In this document: piece by piece, positions 16,425-26,122 of the stretch | How the letters are laid out: every line of letters begins with the position of its first letter | Numbering within the stretch: position 1 is the first letter of the stretch | Program-made: the position numbers and the translations under genes | Notes under the pieces: generated by a model | The model's database searches: none | Told to the model about the DNA's origin: nothing | The model's input: the letters and a program-made list of their open reading frames with translations, nothing else | Origin: an uncultured Clostridia bacterium | GTDB taxonomy: Bacteria; Bacillota; Clostridia; UBA1212; UBA1255 | Assembly (NCBI GenBank): GCA_947625435.1 | Contig: CANQOI010000005.1 | Span: 1 to 60,116, forward strand | Length of the DNA stretch: 60,116 nt | Direction of reading: 5' to 3'

Positions 16425-17964
16425 GATCAGAAATTTTCCTTTCGTCTATTATTTCTTCCGACGCGGGCAGGCTTATATAAATGGTAAGTCCCTCGCCCAC
16501 ATTGCTTTCCGCCCATATCCTGCCGCCGTGGCTCACGACTATCTGCTTCGCTATCGAGAGCCCGAGGCCGCTTCCCTTGACTGGGTTCGTACGGGCCGGA
16601 TCGTTCCTGTAAAATGAGTCGAATATCTTACCGGTGAGACTCGATTCTATGCCCTCTCCGTCATCCTTGAGCGCTATAAGTACCTCCGGAGCTTCGTATG
16701 TCACGGCAACGTACAGGCTGCCTATGTCGTTTTTCTTGTATTTGGCGCTGTTTTCCGCTATATTTACAAGCACTCTCGCAAAATGCGACCTGTCAAGCAT
16801 AACATACACGGGATTCTTGCAAAGGTTCACAAATGTGAGGCATATGTTCTTCTTCTCCATGGAGAACTTGATCTCCTCGCAGCATTGCGATATGTAATTG
16901 CCTATTTCAACATGCTCGAACTCAAACGGTATCTTATCAAGGTCAAGCTTTGAGAACAGGAACAGATCATCTACGAGCTTATCCATTTCGGTCGCGGTAT
17001 TGTATATAGTCGTAAGATATTTCTGCTGTTTTTCCGGTGAATCGGCTATCCCGTCTATAAGGCCGGAAACATAGCCCTTTATCGAAGTCAGAGGCGTGCG
17101 CAGATCGTGCGATATGCCCGCGATCATTTCCTTTCTGTCTTCCTCGTAAGCCTTTTGTTTTTCATTCGATTCCACGAGCTTTTCTCTCATGAGCTCGAAT
17201 TTTTGTAAAACGTCCGTTATCTCGTCATCGCCGGTATAATCCATCTCAAAATCAAGATTGCCCTCGCTTATTTTCTGAGTCGCCTCCTTGAGCTTGTTGA
17301 GCGGTCCCATTATGCTGTTGGAAAGAGCGATTATGAGCACAAAATTTATTATGACTATCACTACCGATCCGAGTATGGTTATGGATTTAACGGCGTCGCT
17401 TATGTTTCCCGCCGCATCCTTCCAGTATCGGCTGTTCTCATTTCTGAATTCCAGCGTGCCCATGTGGTCATTGAAAAGAAGTATTTCCGCTTCTTCCCCG
17501 GATTTTTGCAGATTGAACGCCGTGTAGTATATAAAGCTTCCCGAATCGGAATAAAGGACGGTCTTCCTGTTCTGTGATATCGCGTCATTTATTCGCAGCG
17601 CTTCCGAATATATTTCACCGGGAGATTCTCCGCCCTTCAGATAGATATTGCTGCCGTTCAGTATGATATATGCCTTTGAACCTGTCGTTTCGACAAATTC
17701 ATTTATCTTGCCGTAGTCCTCGTGTCCGGAGATCGAATATGACGATTCGTTAACCATGTCGATCATACCGTCGAAGAGTATCTGAAGCTCGTATACCGAT
17801 ACCGAGGTCGCATTTTTGTCGGGTATTTCGATGCTGCTGACATCATTTCTGACGTAAGTCATCAAAAAAATGCGCATTATGTAAAATGCCAGCACCATCA
17901 CGAGCGTCAGTAAAAATATAAGCAATATCATATTTGAGAGCACTATCCTTTTTTTGACGCTCAT
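16414..17964 (-). CDS. Sensor histidine kinase
   Basis: A membrane sensor kinase of 516 residues. Transmembrane helices at about 9-35 and 195-217 enclose a ~160-residue extracytoplasmic sensor domain with no recognised family. A HAMP linker (about 218-270), a HisKA domain with phospho-acceptor His286 (GISHDLRTPLTSIKGY) and a HATPase domain (NIAENSAKYK, DDGEGI, GSGLGLSIAKQIV) follow. It partners the response regulator that overlaps its 3' end. The start at 17964 has an AAGGGA site. The membrane-protein gene just upstream (gap ~19 bp) may be part of the signalling unit. Confidence 0.94.
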   Translation of the reverse strand: MSVKKRIVLSNMILLIFLLTLVMVLAFYIMRIFLMTYVRNDVSSIEIPDKNATSVSVYELQILFDGMIDMVNESSYSISGHEDYGKINEFVETTGSKAYIILNGSNIYLKGGESPGEIYSEALRINDAISQNRKTVLYSDSGSFIYYTAFNLQKSGEEAEILLFNDHMGTLEFRNENSRYWKDAAGNISDAVKSITILGSVVIVIINFVLIIALSNSIMGPLNKLKEATQKISEGNLDFEMDYTGDDEITDVLQKFELMREKLVESNEKQKAYEEDRKEMIAGISHDLRTPLTSIKGYVSGLIDGIADSPEKQQKYLTTIYNTATEMDKLVDDLFLFSKLDLDKIPFEFEHVEIGNYISQCCEEIKFSMEKKNICLTFVNLCKNPVYVMLDRSHFARVLVNIAENSAKYKKNDIGSLYVAVTYEAPEVLIALKDDGEGIESSLTGKIFDSFYRNDPARTNPVKGSGLGLSIAKQIVVSHGGRIWAESNVGEGLTIYISLPASEEIIDERKISDHEQ

Positions 17965-17983
17965 ACCCGGATATCCCTTCCCG

Positions 17984-18679
17984 TCAAATAAAAATAAACA
18001 GTATCAGGAGCGCGGCATCGAATATCAGAATACCTATTCCCGTCCTCTTGATGCCGTTCATGTCTTCCCACACAGGCGTATCGTCTTCCGGCTTTTTGTA
18101 TATGATGTGCCAGAGTTCCTCGGCCTTTACTATGACGGCGCCGCCGCTGAGGGCGATGACACCTACCGTGAGCGCCTGCCACACGCTTATCATAGGATCC
18201 GTGCCGAATATCATAGACTTGAAAACATTTTCCGTGAAACGCGCATACGGCCCGTCTCCGTCATTTCCTATATACTTCGAATATGCCGATGCATCCGCAT
18301 ACTCGTTTTCTCTCCACGTGACCTGCGAATCCTTCTTACTGCTTCCGCTCACGGTGTATTCATATGCGTACGCATGCCATTCATATTCATTTTCTTCTCC
18401 GCCGTCGCCCTTCTCACGTTCCCCTCGCACATAAAGCGAGATATCGGATCCTCCGCTCTCCTGAGAGACCGTTCCCTTCATGACCGTGTCGTCCACGAAG
18501 TAAAATTCATAATTCTTAACGGTCCTGTCACTGCCCGAATCCGCCGCGCTTTTATAGATATACCGTACATTATCCACCACTGCCGATGTGTTGTTCATTT
18601 TTGTACGGGAAAGAAAAGTGAGCAGGCTGAGCAGCAGAAGGCACGACATGAGTATCATGAAATTTCTGCCTTTATTCAC
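17984..18679 (-). CDS. Small membrane protein next to a two-component system
   Basis: I do not recognise this ~231-residue protein. It has one transmembrane helix near the N-terminus (FMILMSCLLLLSLLTF), a ~130-residue acidic extracytoplasmic domain with many Tyr and Glu residues (NEYEWHAYAYEYT), and two helices at the C-terminus (QALTVGVIALSGGAVIV; GILIFDAALLILFIFI). The frame starts with GTG at 18685, but the GGGAG site is seven bases before a second GTG at 18679, which I prefer. It overlaps the preceding sugar-nucleotide gene by 8 bp and precedes the sensor kinase by 19 bp. A role as accessory sensor is possible from position alone. Confidence 0.7.
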   Translation of the reverse strand: MNKGRNFMILMSCLLLLSLLTFLSRTKMNNTSAVVDNVRYIYKSAADSGSDRTVKNYEFYFVDDTVMKGTVSQESGGSDISLYVRGEREKGDGGEENEYEWHAYAYEYTVSGSSKKDSQVTWRENEYADASAYSKYIGNDGDGPYARFTENVFKSMIFGTDPMISVWQALTVGVIALSGGAVIVKAEELWHIIYKKPEDDTPVWEDMNGIKRTGIGILIFDAALLILFIFI

Positions 18680-19916
18680 ATACACACGCTCCCTTCATAT
18701 AAAGAGAGACCGCCGTTTCGGGACTGTCCTCACCCGTTTTGTTTTTGATAGGAGCAAATTCCTCCTCGCGTTTTACACGAAGTACTCCCATTTTATCACA
18801 GTATGAAAATGCGTCAAATATAAAAGATTCAAATTTATACGCATTCGGTGCGTCGGGAGTCATCCTGCATCCGTTTTCGTCCAGATAATCCGATCTTTTG
18901 TGAGCAGTGTGGTACGGAAGTCCCGCACCGCGCATCTTTTCGAGAACCTTTATATTGAACATATTGCAGAGTATGTGAGCGTCTCCGTATACAAAATCAC
19001 CGTTTCCGTCTCTGAGACCGGCAAGTTCTTCCGATATCTCCGTATATTCTATTACGGAGGGCCTGCCATTCTTCATGCAGAAAACGCCGGCCTTTTCATG
19101 CGCATCGCGTTTTATTATGGATTTGCCGCCGAGGAGATATCCTTCCGAAGCCAGATATCCCGTCAGCACCGGATCCGCAAGGCGCACGAGTATATTGTCT
19201 ATCCCACCTACGAATATCCACTCTATACCGCGTCTGTGCATATCGTCAATGATGCCGCTTTTATACATAGCTCTGAATATACCGCCGTGGCCGTCGGCTC
19301 CCGTCTTTATCTTGTGCCTGTCCTCCATTATGAGCTTACCTTTTTCGTCGAGCATGGGCATCATGAGCTGTCTGAAGAATATGATATGATCCGGAGGGTA
19401 TCCGAAATATCCGTTTTCCCCAAAAAAGCGCCTTGTGTCGGCATCGTTTTCCTCGCTCGTCATTATGTACCACGGAATATATCTGCAGCATTCCCTCGAG
19501 CGCGATATGAGTCTCTTACACTGTATTTCAAACAATGACATGTGCTCCGGTACATCCACGTAAAATGTTCCCTTCGGGCCCGTATGTCCGAGTCTCGTGC
19601 CCTGACCCCCCGCCATGGTCACGGCGGCGTACGCACCTCTGCGCATGACATCCATACCTATCCCGTAATATGTATTTCTCCGCTCTGCCGAGAACTTTTC
19701 CTTGACTGCACACGGCATGGGCTCTATCTTGTCCGTACATCCGTCCGCATGACCGGAACCTATCGAAGCAAAAAGCCTGCCGAGAAGATCCAGATCTATA
19801 TTTTCAAGCTGCTCATCCAGCATTTCTTTTTTGCCCTCATCCAATTCTCCGTAAAATTTCAGAACGTGCTCCTGTCCGTATTTTATAAGCTTATCGCGTA
19901 TTTCATTTTGCGGCAT
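18672..19916 (-). CDS. UDP-sugar pyrophosphorylase (UDPGP family)
   Basis: Likely transfers UMP from UTP to a sugar 1-phosphate, most probably N-acetylglucosamine 1-phosphate, giving UDP-GlcNAc. The 414-residue protein carries the nucleotide motif MAGGQGTRLGHTGPKGTF (about 98-115), the uridine-binding YIPWYIMTSEEN, and GGIDNILVRLADP, as in eukaryote-like UAP1 relatives found in Clostridia. Bacterial GlmU is unrelated, so this may be a second or replacement enzyme. Alternatives are UDP-glucose or UDP-galactose synthesis. An AGGGAG site precedes the ATG, which is 4 bp from the tyrA stop. UDP-GlcNAc would feed MurB's pathway downstream in the operon. Confidence 0.85.
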   Translation of the reverse strand: MPQNEIRDKLIKYGQEHVLKFYGELDEGKKEMLDEQLENIDLDLLGRLFASIGSGHADGCTDKIEPMPCAVKEKFSAERRNTYYGIGMDVMRRGAYAAVTMAGGQGTRLGHTGPKGTFYVDVPEHMSLFEIQCKRLISRSRECCRYIPWYIMTSEENDADTRRFFGENGYFGYPPDHIIFFRQLMMPMLDEKGKLIMEDRHKIKTGADGHGGIFRAMYKSGIIDDMHRRGIEWIFVGGIDNILVRLADPVLTGYLASEGYLLGGKSIIKRDAHEKAGVFCMKNGRPSVIEYTEISEELAGLRDGNGDFVYGDAHILCNMFNIKVLEKMRGAGLPYHTAHKRSDYLDENGCRMTPDAPNAYKFESFIFDAFSYCDKMGVLRVKREEEFAPIKNKTGEDSPETAVSLYMKGACVCE

Positions 19917-19920
19917 ATCG

Positions 19921-20769
19921 TCAGCTCCCTGTCATTTTAGTTCCGTCTATTTCCGTCTTTATCTTCTTTCCTTCCGCAAACAGCTCCCTGAGTCTTTCGC
20001 TGTCCTGTCTGTCAAGCGCATCTCTGTACATGCCGAGTGCGTTTATCATACTGTCAAGCTCTTTTACGAGATTCTCCCTGTTAGCCATGCAGAGCTCTGT
20101 CCACATATCTTCATTCAGCCATGCTACTCTCGTAAGATCCTTGTAGCTTCCCGCCGAAAAGCCTCTGTGTTCTTTTGCCGTCGGACTCTTTACATATGCA
20201 TTTGAGACCACATGTGCGAGCTGTGACGTAAAGGCTATTATCTCATCGTGTTTTTCGGCGGTGGTTATGGAAAATCTGCCGAAGCCCGCGGGCAGGAGCA
20301 GATCTTTAACTCTGTCAACAAACGCCATATCGTCAAACACGGGAGGCACGAGTATCATGCACGAGCCCTTGAACAGACCGGCGCTGCTGAATTTATATCC
20401 GGAATACTGCGTGCCGGCCATGGGATGACCTCCCACAAACGTATATCCGTATTTCCGTGCAAGGGGAAAACACTCGCCGCATACGTACTTTTTTGTGCCG
20501 CAGCAGTCTACCACCACCGTATCCTTTGAAATATGAGCCGAGGCGGCTTTAAGATACGATACAGCCGCCTCGGGATATATGCACAGAAGCACAAGAGCGC
20601 ACTCCTTTACATTGTCGTCGGAAAGTATTTCAGATAATGTGCCGTCGAGCACCGCAAAATCGGATATTTTACTGTCAGTATCATACCCGTACACAACATG
20701 CCCGGCTTCCCGGTATGCCTTTGCGAGTGAGCCGCCTATAAGTCCGAGTCCGACTATGCCTACCGTCAT
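19921..20769 (-). CDS. tyrA: Prephenate dehydrogenase
   Basis: Makes 4-hydroxyphenylpyruvate from prephenate with NAD(P)+, the tyrosine branch of aromatic synthesis. The NAD-binding motif GLGLIGGS is at residues 6-13; GGHPMAGTQYSG and the helical dimer domain (GSYKDLTRVAWLNEDMW) follow. At 282 residues it is short and lacks a C-terminal ACT domain, so tyrosine feedback through ACT is not expected. Its ATG overlaps the aroF stop as ATGA. A few relatives use arogenate instead; sequence alone does not decide. Confidence 0.93.
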   Translation of the reverse strand: MTVGIVGLGLIGGSLAKAYREAGHVVYGYDTDSKISDFAVLDGTLSEILSDDNVKECALVLLCIYPEAAVSYLKAASAHISKDTVVVDCCGTKKYVCGECFPLARKYGYTFVGGHPMAGTQYSGYKFSSAGLFKGSCMILVPPVFDDMAFVDRVKDLLLPAGFGRFSITTAEKHDEIIAFTSQLAHVVSNAYVKSPTAKEHRGFSAGSYKDLTRVAWLNEDMWTELCMANRENLVKELDSMINALGMYRDALDRQDSERLRELFAEGKKIKTEIDGTKMTGS

Positions 20770-21770
20770 TCAATCGCCACCTCGCGTATTTTTCTGATCT
20801 TAGACGCCACGTCGTCAAACTGTTCCGGCGTGAGCGACTGCGCCCCGTCGCAAAGGGCATGCTGCGGATCATTGTGTACCTCAATCATAACTCCGTCCGC
20901 GCCTGCGGCGGCGGCCGCAAGTGCGAGCGGTTTAACAAGTCTCGCTATTCCGGAGGCATGGCTCGGGTCGACTACTATCGGCAGATGAGTGAGCTCTTTC
21001 AACATCGGTACGGCGGAAATGTCAAGAGTGTTCCTCGTATATGTTTCAAATGTGCGTATGCCTCTTTCACAGAGTATTATATTATCGTTTCCGCCCGCCA
21101 TTATATATTCGGCGCTCATGAGGAGCTCTTTTAGGGTGTTTGCCAGTCCTCTCTTAAGTAAAATGGGCTTTCTCGTATGTCCGAGCTCCTTCAGCAGGTC
21201 AAAATTCTGCATGTTCCTGGCGCCCACCTGTATTATATCCACATCCTCGAAAAGAGGCAGATAATTTGCGTTCATTATCTCGGTTATTATGGGCATGTCC
21301 GTAAGCCTCTTTGCCTCCAGCAGGTATTCTATACCCTCGGCCTTGAGACCCTGAAAATCATAAGGCGATGTTCTCGGCTTAAAAGCGCCGCCTCTGAGTA
21401 CGGAAGCTCCCGATTCTTTAACTCTTTTTGCGACCTCCGTTATCTGCTCGGGCGATTCCACGGAGCACGGGCCCGCTATCATCACGAAGTTCCCGCCGCC
21501 TATCTTAACGCCGTTTACATCGATAACCGTGTCATCCGGGTGGAATTTCCTGTTTGCATTTTTAAAAGGCTCGCTTATCCTCTTTACGGATTCCACTATA
21601 TCAAGGCTCTCGAGAAGCTCTGTATCTATCTGCTTTGTGTCGCCTATCAGACCTATTATAGTCTGATATTTTCCTTTGGACACATGCACGTCCAGGCCTC
21701 TGTCCCTGAACCATTTGCAAAGATTTTCTACCTGCTCATCAGATACGCCTGATTTAAGTACGGTCACCAT
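20766..21770 (-). CDS. aroF: 3-deoxy-7-phosphoheptulonate (DAHP) synthase, type I beta
   Basis: The first committed step of aromatic amino acid synthesis: condenses phosphoenolpyruvate with erythrose 4-phosphate. The 334-residue protein has an N-terminal ferredoxin-like regulatory domain (about 1-70, VTVLKSGVSDEQVENLC) and the catalytic barrel (MIAGPCSVES; ASVLRGGAFKPRTSPYDFQG; VDPSHASG). The added N-terminal domain is the site of feedback control by Tyr or Phe in known type I beta enzymes. AGGAGG precedes the ATG by nine bases. It overlaps tyrA, giving a two-gene aromatic unit within the larger operon. The rest of the shikimate pathway is not in this window. Confidence 0.95.
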   Translation of the reverse strand: MVTVLKSGVSDEQVENLCKWFRDRGLDVHVSKGKYQTIIGLIGDTKQIDTELLESLDIVESVKRISEPFKNANRKFHPDDTVIDVNGVKIGGGNFVMIAGPCSVESPEQITEVAKRVKESGASVLRGGAFKPRTSPYDFQGLKAEGIEYLLEAKRLTDMPIITEIMNANYLPLFEDVDIIQVGARNMQNFDLLKELGHTRKPILLKRGLANTLKELLMSAEYIMAGGNDNIILCERGIRTFETYTRNTLDISAVPMLKELTHLPIVVDPSHASGIARLVKPLALAAAAAGADGVMIEVHNDPQHALCDGAQSLTPEQFDDVASKIRKIREVAIE

Positions 21771-21792
21771 TTTTATATTCCTCCTGAATCTG

Positions 21793-23031
21793 TCATTCCC
21801 CTATAAAATGCCGCATGAGCCTGTGCCCCATAGGCTCGTAAATGCCGGATGCGGCAGCGCACTGTTCGTCGTAGCCTTTGTTTCCCCCGGCGAAAGGCTT
21901 TGTGCTGTCATATATCATATACGGCACGGGATCGTGTGTATGTGTCATTATCGAAAGCGGCGTGGGGTGGTCGGGCATTACGAGTATCCTGTGATCCTCG
22001 CCGCTTTCTTTAAAATATGCGAGTATCCTCCCGAGTATCCTCTCGTCTATATTTTCGATAGAACGCACTTTGTTCTGTATCTCGTGCCTGTGTCCGCATT
22101 CATCGGGCGCTTCTACGTGAAGATATACGAAATCCCCGCCTTTTCTGTAAAATTCAATGGCGGCATCGGCTTTGCCCTCGTAATCTGTATCTATATTGCC
22201 TGTCGCGCCCTCTATATCCGGTACATAGAGTCCCGCGCATATGCCGAGCCCTTTCACAAGGTCAACGGCGGATATGACCGCGCCCTTCACATCGTACCTT
22301 TTCTCAAAGCTGTCAAAGGACGGCCTCCTGCCCTGTCCCCACAGCCATACAGACGTTGCGGGGCGGAGTCCCTTTTTTACGCGCTCCCTGTTTACGGGAT
22401 GATCCTTCAGCAGCTCACGGCTTTTCTTCATGATGTCTGTGAGTCTGCCAACGTTTCTTCCTTCGGGCATATACCTGCGTATGCATCTGCCCGTTATATC
22501 GTGCGGAGGCGTGAAATGCATATCGGCTTCGGCATCCGGTACGTGCTTGAGAACGACGCAGTGACGGTAGCTTATGCCGGGATAGAAGCGTATATCGGGT
22601 GTGCCGAGCTTTTCGTCTATATACCGTATGAGCTCGGACGATTCTTTTGTAGTTATCTCATCCGAGCTGTAATCTGTCATCACGGAGTCTTCATACTCAG
22701 AATCCTGATGCTCCCGGGAGCCTGACAGTGTCACTAGGTTGCATCTCACGGCTATATCGTCGTCATCAAGCTCAACGCCCATACTGACGGCTTCAAGAGG
22801 CGATCTTCCCGTATAATACACATCGGGATCGTAACCGAGCACTGACATATTGGCTATGTCGCTGCCCGGAGGATCAAGATGATCGGGCACCGTCTTAACG
22901 AGTCCTATTTCCGCATTTTGCGCGAGACGATCCATATTCGGCTTGTGCGCCTTTTGAAGCGGCGTAAGCCCATCAAGCTCCTGTACCGGATAATCCGCCA
23001 TGCCGTCTCCGAGAAGTACTAAATATTTCAT
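21793..23031 (-). CDS. apgM: Cofactor-independent phosphoglycerate mutase, ApgM type
   Basis: Interconverts 3- and 2-phosphoglycerate using metal ions. Belongs to the alkaline-phosphatase superfamily, in the ApgM subgroup first known from archaea: LVLLGDGMADYP at the N-terminus with a metal-binding Asp, the Ser nucleophile region PGSDIANMSVLGYDP, and C-terminal MPDHPTPLSIMTHTHDPVP with metal-binding Asp and His residues. The 412-residue length fits. The ATG overlaps the htpG stop by 4 bp. Another mutase may exist elsewhere in the genome. Confidence 0.93.
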   Translation of the reverse strand: MKYLVLLGDGMADYPVQELDGLTPLQKAHKPNMDRLAQNAEIGLVKTVPDHLDPPGSDIANMSVLGYDPDVYYTGRSPLEAVSMGVELDDDDIAVRCNLVTLSGSREHQDSEYEDSVMTDYSSDEITTKESSELIRYIDEKLGTPDIRFYPGISYRHCVVLKHVPDAEADMHFTPPHDITGRCIRRYMPEGRNVGRLTDIMKKSRELLKDHPVNRERVKKGLRPATSVWLWGQGRRPSFDSFEKRYDVKGAVISAVDLVKGLGICAGLYVPDIEGATGNIDTDYEGKADAAIEFYRKGGDFVYLHVEAPDECGHRHEIQNKVRSIENIDERILGRILAYFKESGEDHRILVMPDHPTPLSIMTHTHDPVPYMIYDSTKPFAGGNKGYDEQCAAASGIYEPMGHRLMRHFIGE

Positions 23032-24914
23032 TTCTCACCTGTTATCCTGTCGAGTATTTCGGCAGATCTCTCTATAAAACGCGTCATTTCACCGGCTTCC
23101 ATAGGCTGATGCGCAAGCTTGGCAAGATCGTATATCTGTCCGCACACAAGCTCGGCATATTCACTGTCACCGCTGTCTTTGAGCCCTTTGAGTCTGCCCA
23201 CGGTCTTGTTGGATGCATTCAATACGAGCGTCACATCATTATCGGTGGGGAAGCCGAGCGAGCCGTACATTTTAGCCATTTCCTGCATTCTCCTGCCCTC
23301 TTCCGAAAGCAGCATCACTGCCGGCATGTGCGACTTCATCGCCTCCGCCTTTACGGTGAGCTTGTCGTTTCCGGAAATCTTCTTAAAGTCATCTGCAAGT
23401 CCGGATGCGAGAGCTTCAAGCTCTTCTTTTGTTACGGAAGATGCGGCATCCTTCATCGTGTCGGTAACGTCCGCGTCAACACGTATGAACTTAACCTTGC
23501 CCGGATTCTTATACTCGATGAAATTTATGAAATGCATATCGAGCGGTCCGTCAAGTACGGCTATTTTTATACCGCTGTCTTTATACATGTTCACGTACTG
23601 CGCCTGCTGAACCGCGTCGTCTATATAGTGTATGGCGTTCTTGTCGCCTATCTCGTCAAGCGTGACATATTCGCCTTCAGTCGTCTTGAATATTATGGCT
23701 TCTTTTACCTTGTCATAGAAATTTTCATCCTTAAGGCATCCGAATTTCACGAACGGATTTATATCATCCCAGTATTTACAATACGTTTCTCTTTCTGTAT
23801 TGAACATTCCCGTGAGCTTGTCAGCCACTTTTTTCGTTATATGTGTCGCTATCTTATTTACATATCCGTCGTTTTGAAGGAAGCTTCTCGAAACGTTGAG
23901 CGGAAGATCGGGGCAGTCTATCGCGCCTTTGAGGAGCATCAGGAACTCGGGAAGTATCTCCTTAACATTGTCGGCCACGAAGACCTGATTGTAATACACC
24001 TTTATGACGCCCTCAAGTGTATCGTACTGGCTCTTGAGCTTCGGAAAATACAGTATCCCTTTGAGATTGAACGGATAATCTATATTGAGATGTATCCAGA
24101 ACAGCGGTTCATTGTAATCGTGGAACAATTCCCTGTAAAATTCCTTATATTCCTCATCAGTGCAGTCCTTTACGGGCTTCGTCCAAAGAGGAGCGGTATT
24201 ATTTATGGGCTTCGGAGCCTCCGGCTCCTTATCTTTATCTTTGTCCTTATCCTTGTCCCTATCCGCGGCCTTCTTCTGTTCCTCCTCCACATCGGTAAAA
24301 TACAGATCGATGGGCAGGAATGAGAAATATTTTCTGAGCGTTTCTCTTAACTTGTACGCATCGAGATATTCCTTGCTGTCTTCGGATATATGGAGCGTTA
24401 TATACGTGCCTCTGTTTTCTATTTCGGATTCGCTCATCGCGAAGTCCATGCCCGTATTGCTCTCCCAGTGTACAGCCTCCGAGCCTTCGATATAAGATCT
24501 TGTATCTATCTCTACCTTGTCGGACACCATGAATACCGAGTAAAATCCCAGTCCGAAATGGCCTATTATCTGTGCGTCGTCTGTTTTGCCCTGATATTTT
24601 TCGAGGAAGTCCTTGGCTCCCGAAAATGCTATCTGATTGATGTATTTCACCACTTCATCTGCGGTCATCCCTATACCGTTGTCATAAACAGTTATCGTTC
24701 CCGCTTCTTTGTCGAGAGAGACCTCTATGTGCCAGTCTTGCTCGTCAATGTCGGCCTCACCCACTGAAATAAGCTTTTTGAGCTTGCTTATGGCATCACT
24801 CGCATTCGATATCACTTCTCTTAAAAATATATCTTTCTCCGAATACAGCCATTTCTTTATTATCGGAAATATATTCTCAGTGCTGATAGACACTGATCCC
24901 TTCATGTTTTCCAT
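23028..24914 (-). CDS. htpG: Molecular chaperone HtpG (Hsp90)
   Basis: The bacterial Hsp90, an ATP-dependent cytoplasmic chaperone. The 628-residue protein has the GHKL ATPase domain (LFLREVISNASDA-like start; DNGIGMTADEV; IGHFGLGFYSVFMV), a middle domain with KGILYFP and NVSRSFLQ, and the C-terminal dimerisation domain. Between N-terminal and middle domains (about residues 217-240) is an unusually repetitive charged linker of alternating Asp and Lys, encoded by a hexanucleotide repeat. GGGAGG lies eight bases before the ATG. The leader holds no convincing promoter, so it may be read from the oad genes upstream. It is followed by apgM with a 4-bp overlap. Confidence 0.96.
   Translation of the reverse strand: MENMKGSVSISTENIFPIIKKWLYSEKDIFLREVISNASDAISKLKKLISVGEADIDEQDWHIEVSLDKEAGTITVYDNGIGMTADEVVKYINQIAFSGAKDFLEKYQGKTDDAQIIGHFGLGFYSVFMVSDKVEIDTRSYIEGSEAVHWESNTGMDFAMSESEIENRGTYITLHISEDSKEYLDAYKLRETLRKYFSFLPIDLYFTDVEEEQKKAADRDKDKDKDKDKEPEAPKPINNTAPLWTKPVKDCTDEEYKEFYRELFHDYNEPLFWIHLNIDYPFNLKGILYFPKLKSQYDTLEGVIKVYYNQVFVADNVKEILPEFLMLLKGAIDCPDLPLNVSRSFLQNDGYVNKIATHITKKVADKLTGMFNTERETYCKYWDDINPFVKFGCLKDENFYDKVKEAIIFKTTEGEYVTLDEIGDKNAIHYIDDAVQQAQYVNMYKDSGIKIAVLDGPLDMHFINFIEYKNPGKVKFIRVDADVTDTMKDAASSVTKEELEALASGLADDFKKISGNDKLTVKAEAMKSHMPAVMLLSEEGRRMQEMAKMYGSLGFPTDNDVTLVLNASNKTVGRLKGLKDSGDSEYAELVCGQIYDLAKLAHQPMEAGEMTRFIERSAEILDRITGEK
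24229..24264 (-). repeat. Hexanucleotide repeat encoding Asp-Lys linker in htpG
   Basis: On the coding strand about six units of GA(T/C)A(A/G)(A/G)-type hexamers (GATAAG, GACAAG, GACAAA) encode (DK)n after DR. Such repeats can change length by slippage without shifting frame. Confidence 0.75.
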
Positions 24915-24958
24915 CTTTAAAACCTCCCTGGTATATAAATTTAACTGTCATCAACCGA

Positions 24959-26107
24959 TCAACCGAGCATGGCTATGAGTATGCCCGATGCCACCGCAGA
25001 GCCTATCACTCCCGCAACGTTCGGTCCCATAGCGTGCATGAGAAGATAATTATCCGGGTCTTCTTCGCGACCCACCTTCTGAGCGATACGTGCCGCCATG
25101 GGAACTGCCGAAACTCCCGCGGCTCCTATGAGCGGATTAACTTTTCCTTTAGTGATAAGACACATAAGCTTTCCGAAGAGCACTCCCGTGGCGGTACCCA
25201 TCGCGAATGCAAACATACCGAGCACGAGTATCTTCAGAGTCTGAAGATTCAGAAAATTCTCCGCGCTGGCAGTTGAACCGACCGATATGCCGAGTAATAT
25301 AGTAACTATGTTCATAAGCTCGTTCTGTGCCGTTTTGGCAAGTCTGTCGACAACTCCGCTTTCCCTCAACAGATTTCCCAGCATGAGCATACCTACGAGC
25401 GTTGCCGCCGACGGAAGCAGAAGCGACACAAGTATCGTGACTATTATGGGAAACAGTATCTTTTCTTTCCTGCTCACTTCGCGAAGCTGCGTCATTCTGA
25501 CTGCACGCTCTTTTTTTGTTGTGAGAAGTCTCATTATAGGAGGCTGTATCACAGGTACAAGAGCCATGTATGAATATGCCGCAACGGCAATAGAAGGCGT
25601 AAGATGGCTCGCAAGAGCCTGAGCCGTGAATATCGCGGTAGGTCCGTCGGCTCCTCCTATTATACCTATGGCGCCGGATTCCGCCATTGTAAAGCCGAGC
25701 AGATTGGCGCCTATAAATGTTATGAATATTCCTATCTGAGCAGCTGCGCCCAACAGCAGACTCTTCGGATTTGCTATGAGAGGACCGAAATCCGTCATCA
25801 CTCCTATCCCGAGGAATATCAGAGGCGGATAGATCTTCAGCTTGACACCTTGATATAAATAATAAAGCAATCCGCCCTCGTCCGCAGACGAAAGTCCCGC
25901 AAGAGGCAGATTTGCGAGCAGCATCCCGAATGCTATCGGAAGCAGGAGAAGCGGTTCAAATTTGCGCACTATAGCAAGGTACATGAGCACAAGCGACACA
26001 ACTATCATCAATACGGTTCTCCAGCCGCCGTCTAAAAATGTCTGTATTATATTGTAAAATCCCGATTCCTTAAGCAGGCTCAATACTGTTTCAAAAAATG
26101 CGTTCAT
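24959..26107 (-). CDS. oadB: Sodium-ion-translocating decarboxylase beta subunit
   Basis: The integral-membrane subunit that couples decarboxylation of carboxybiotin to sodium export (oxaloacetate, methylmalonyl-CoA or glutaconyl-CoA decarboxylases). The 382-residue, multi-pass protein has the conserved [10 protein letters not shown] region, [10 protein letters not shown] in a re-entrant stretch, and the C-terminal [16 protein letters not shown] with [18 protein letters not shown] precedes the ATG, 15 bp after the gamma-subunit gene. No carboxyltransferase alpha or biotin-carrier gene is present nearby, so the substrate cannot be named. Confidence 0.93.
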   Translation of the reverse strand: MNAFFETVLSLLKESGFYNIIQTFLDGGWRTVLMIVVSLVLMYLAIVRKFEPLLLLPIAFGMLLANLPLAGLSSADEGGLLYYLYQGVKLKIYPPLIFLGIGVMTDFGPLIANPKSLLLGAAAQIGIFITFIGANLLGFTMAESGAIGIIGGADGPTAIFTAQALASHLTPSIAVAAYSYMALVPVIQPPIMRLLTTKKERAVRMTQLREVSRKEKILFPIIVTILVSLLLPSAATLVGMLMLGNLLRESGVVDRLAKTAQNELMNIVTILLGISVGSTASAENFLNLQTLKILVLGMFAFAMGTATGVLFGKLMCLITKGKVNPLIGAAGVSAVPMAARIAQKVGREEDPDNYLLMHAMGPNVAGVIGSAVASGILIAMLG

Positions 26108-26122
26108 ATCGTTGTATCCTCC

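Noticed and set aside
15711-17964. Identity of the two-component system as PhoPR
   Set aside because: Sequence class (OmpR type) fits but so do many others; the position beside hprK-murB does not support a phosphate role.
23109-24323. 404-codon plus-strand frame antisense to htpG
   Set aside because: Htpg is an intact, well-conserved family; the antisense translation is rich in unlikely residues and has no motif.
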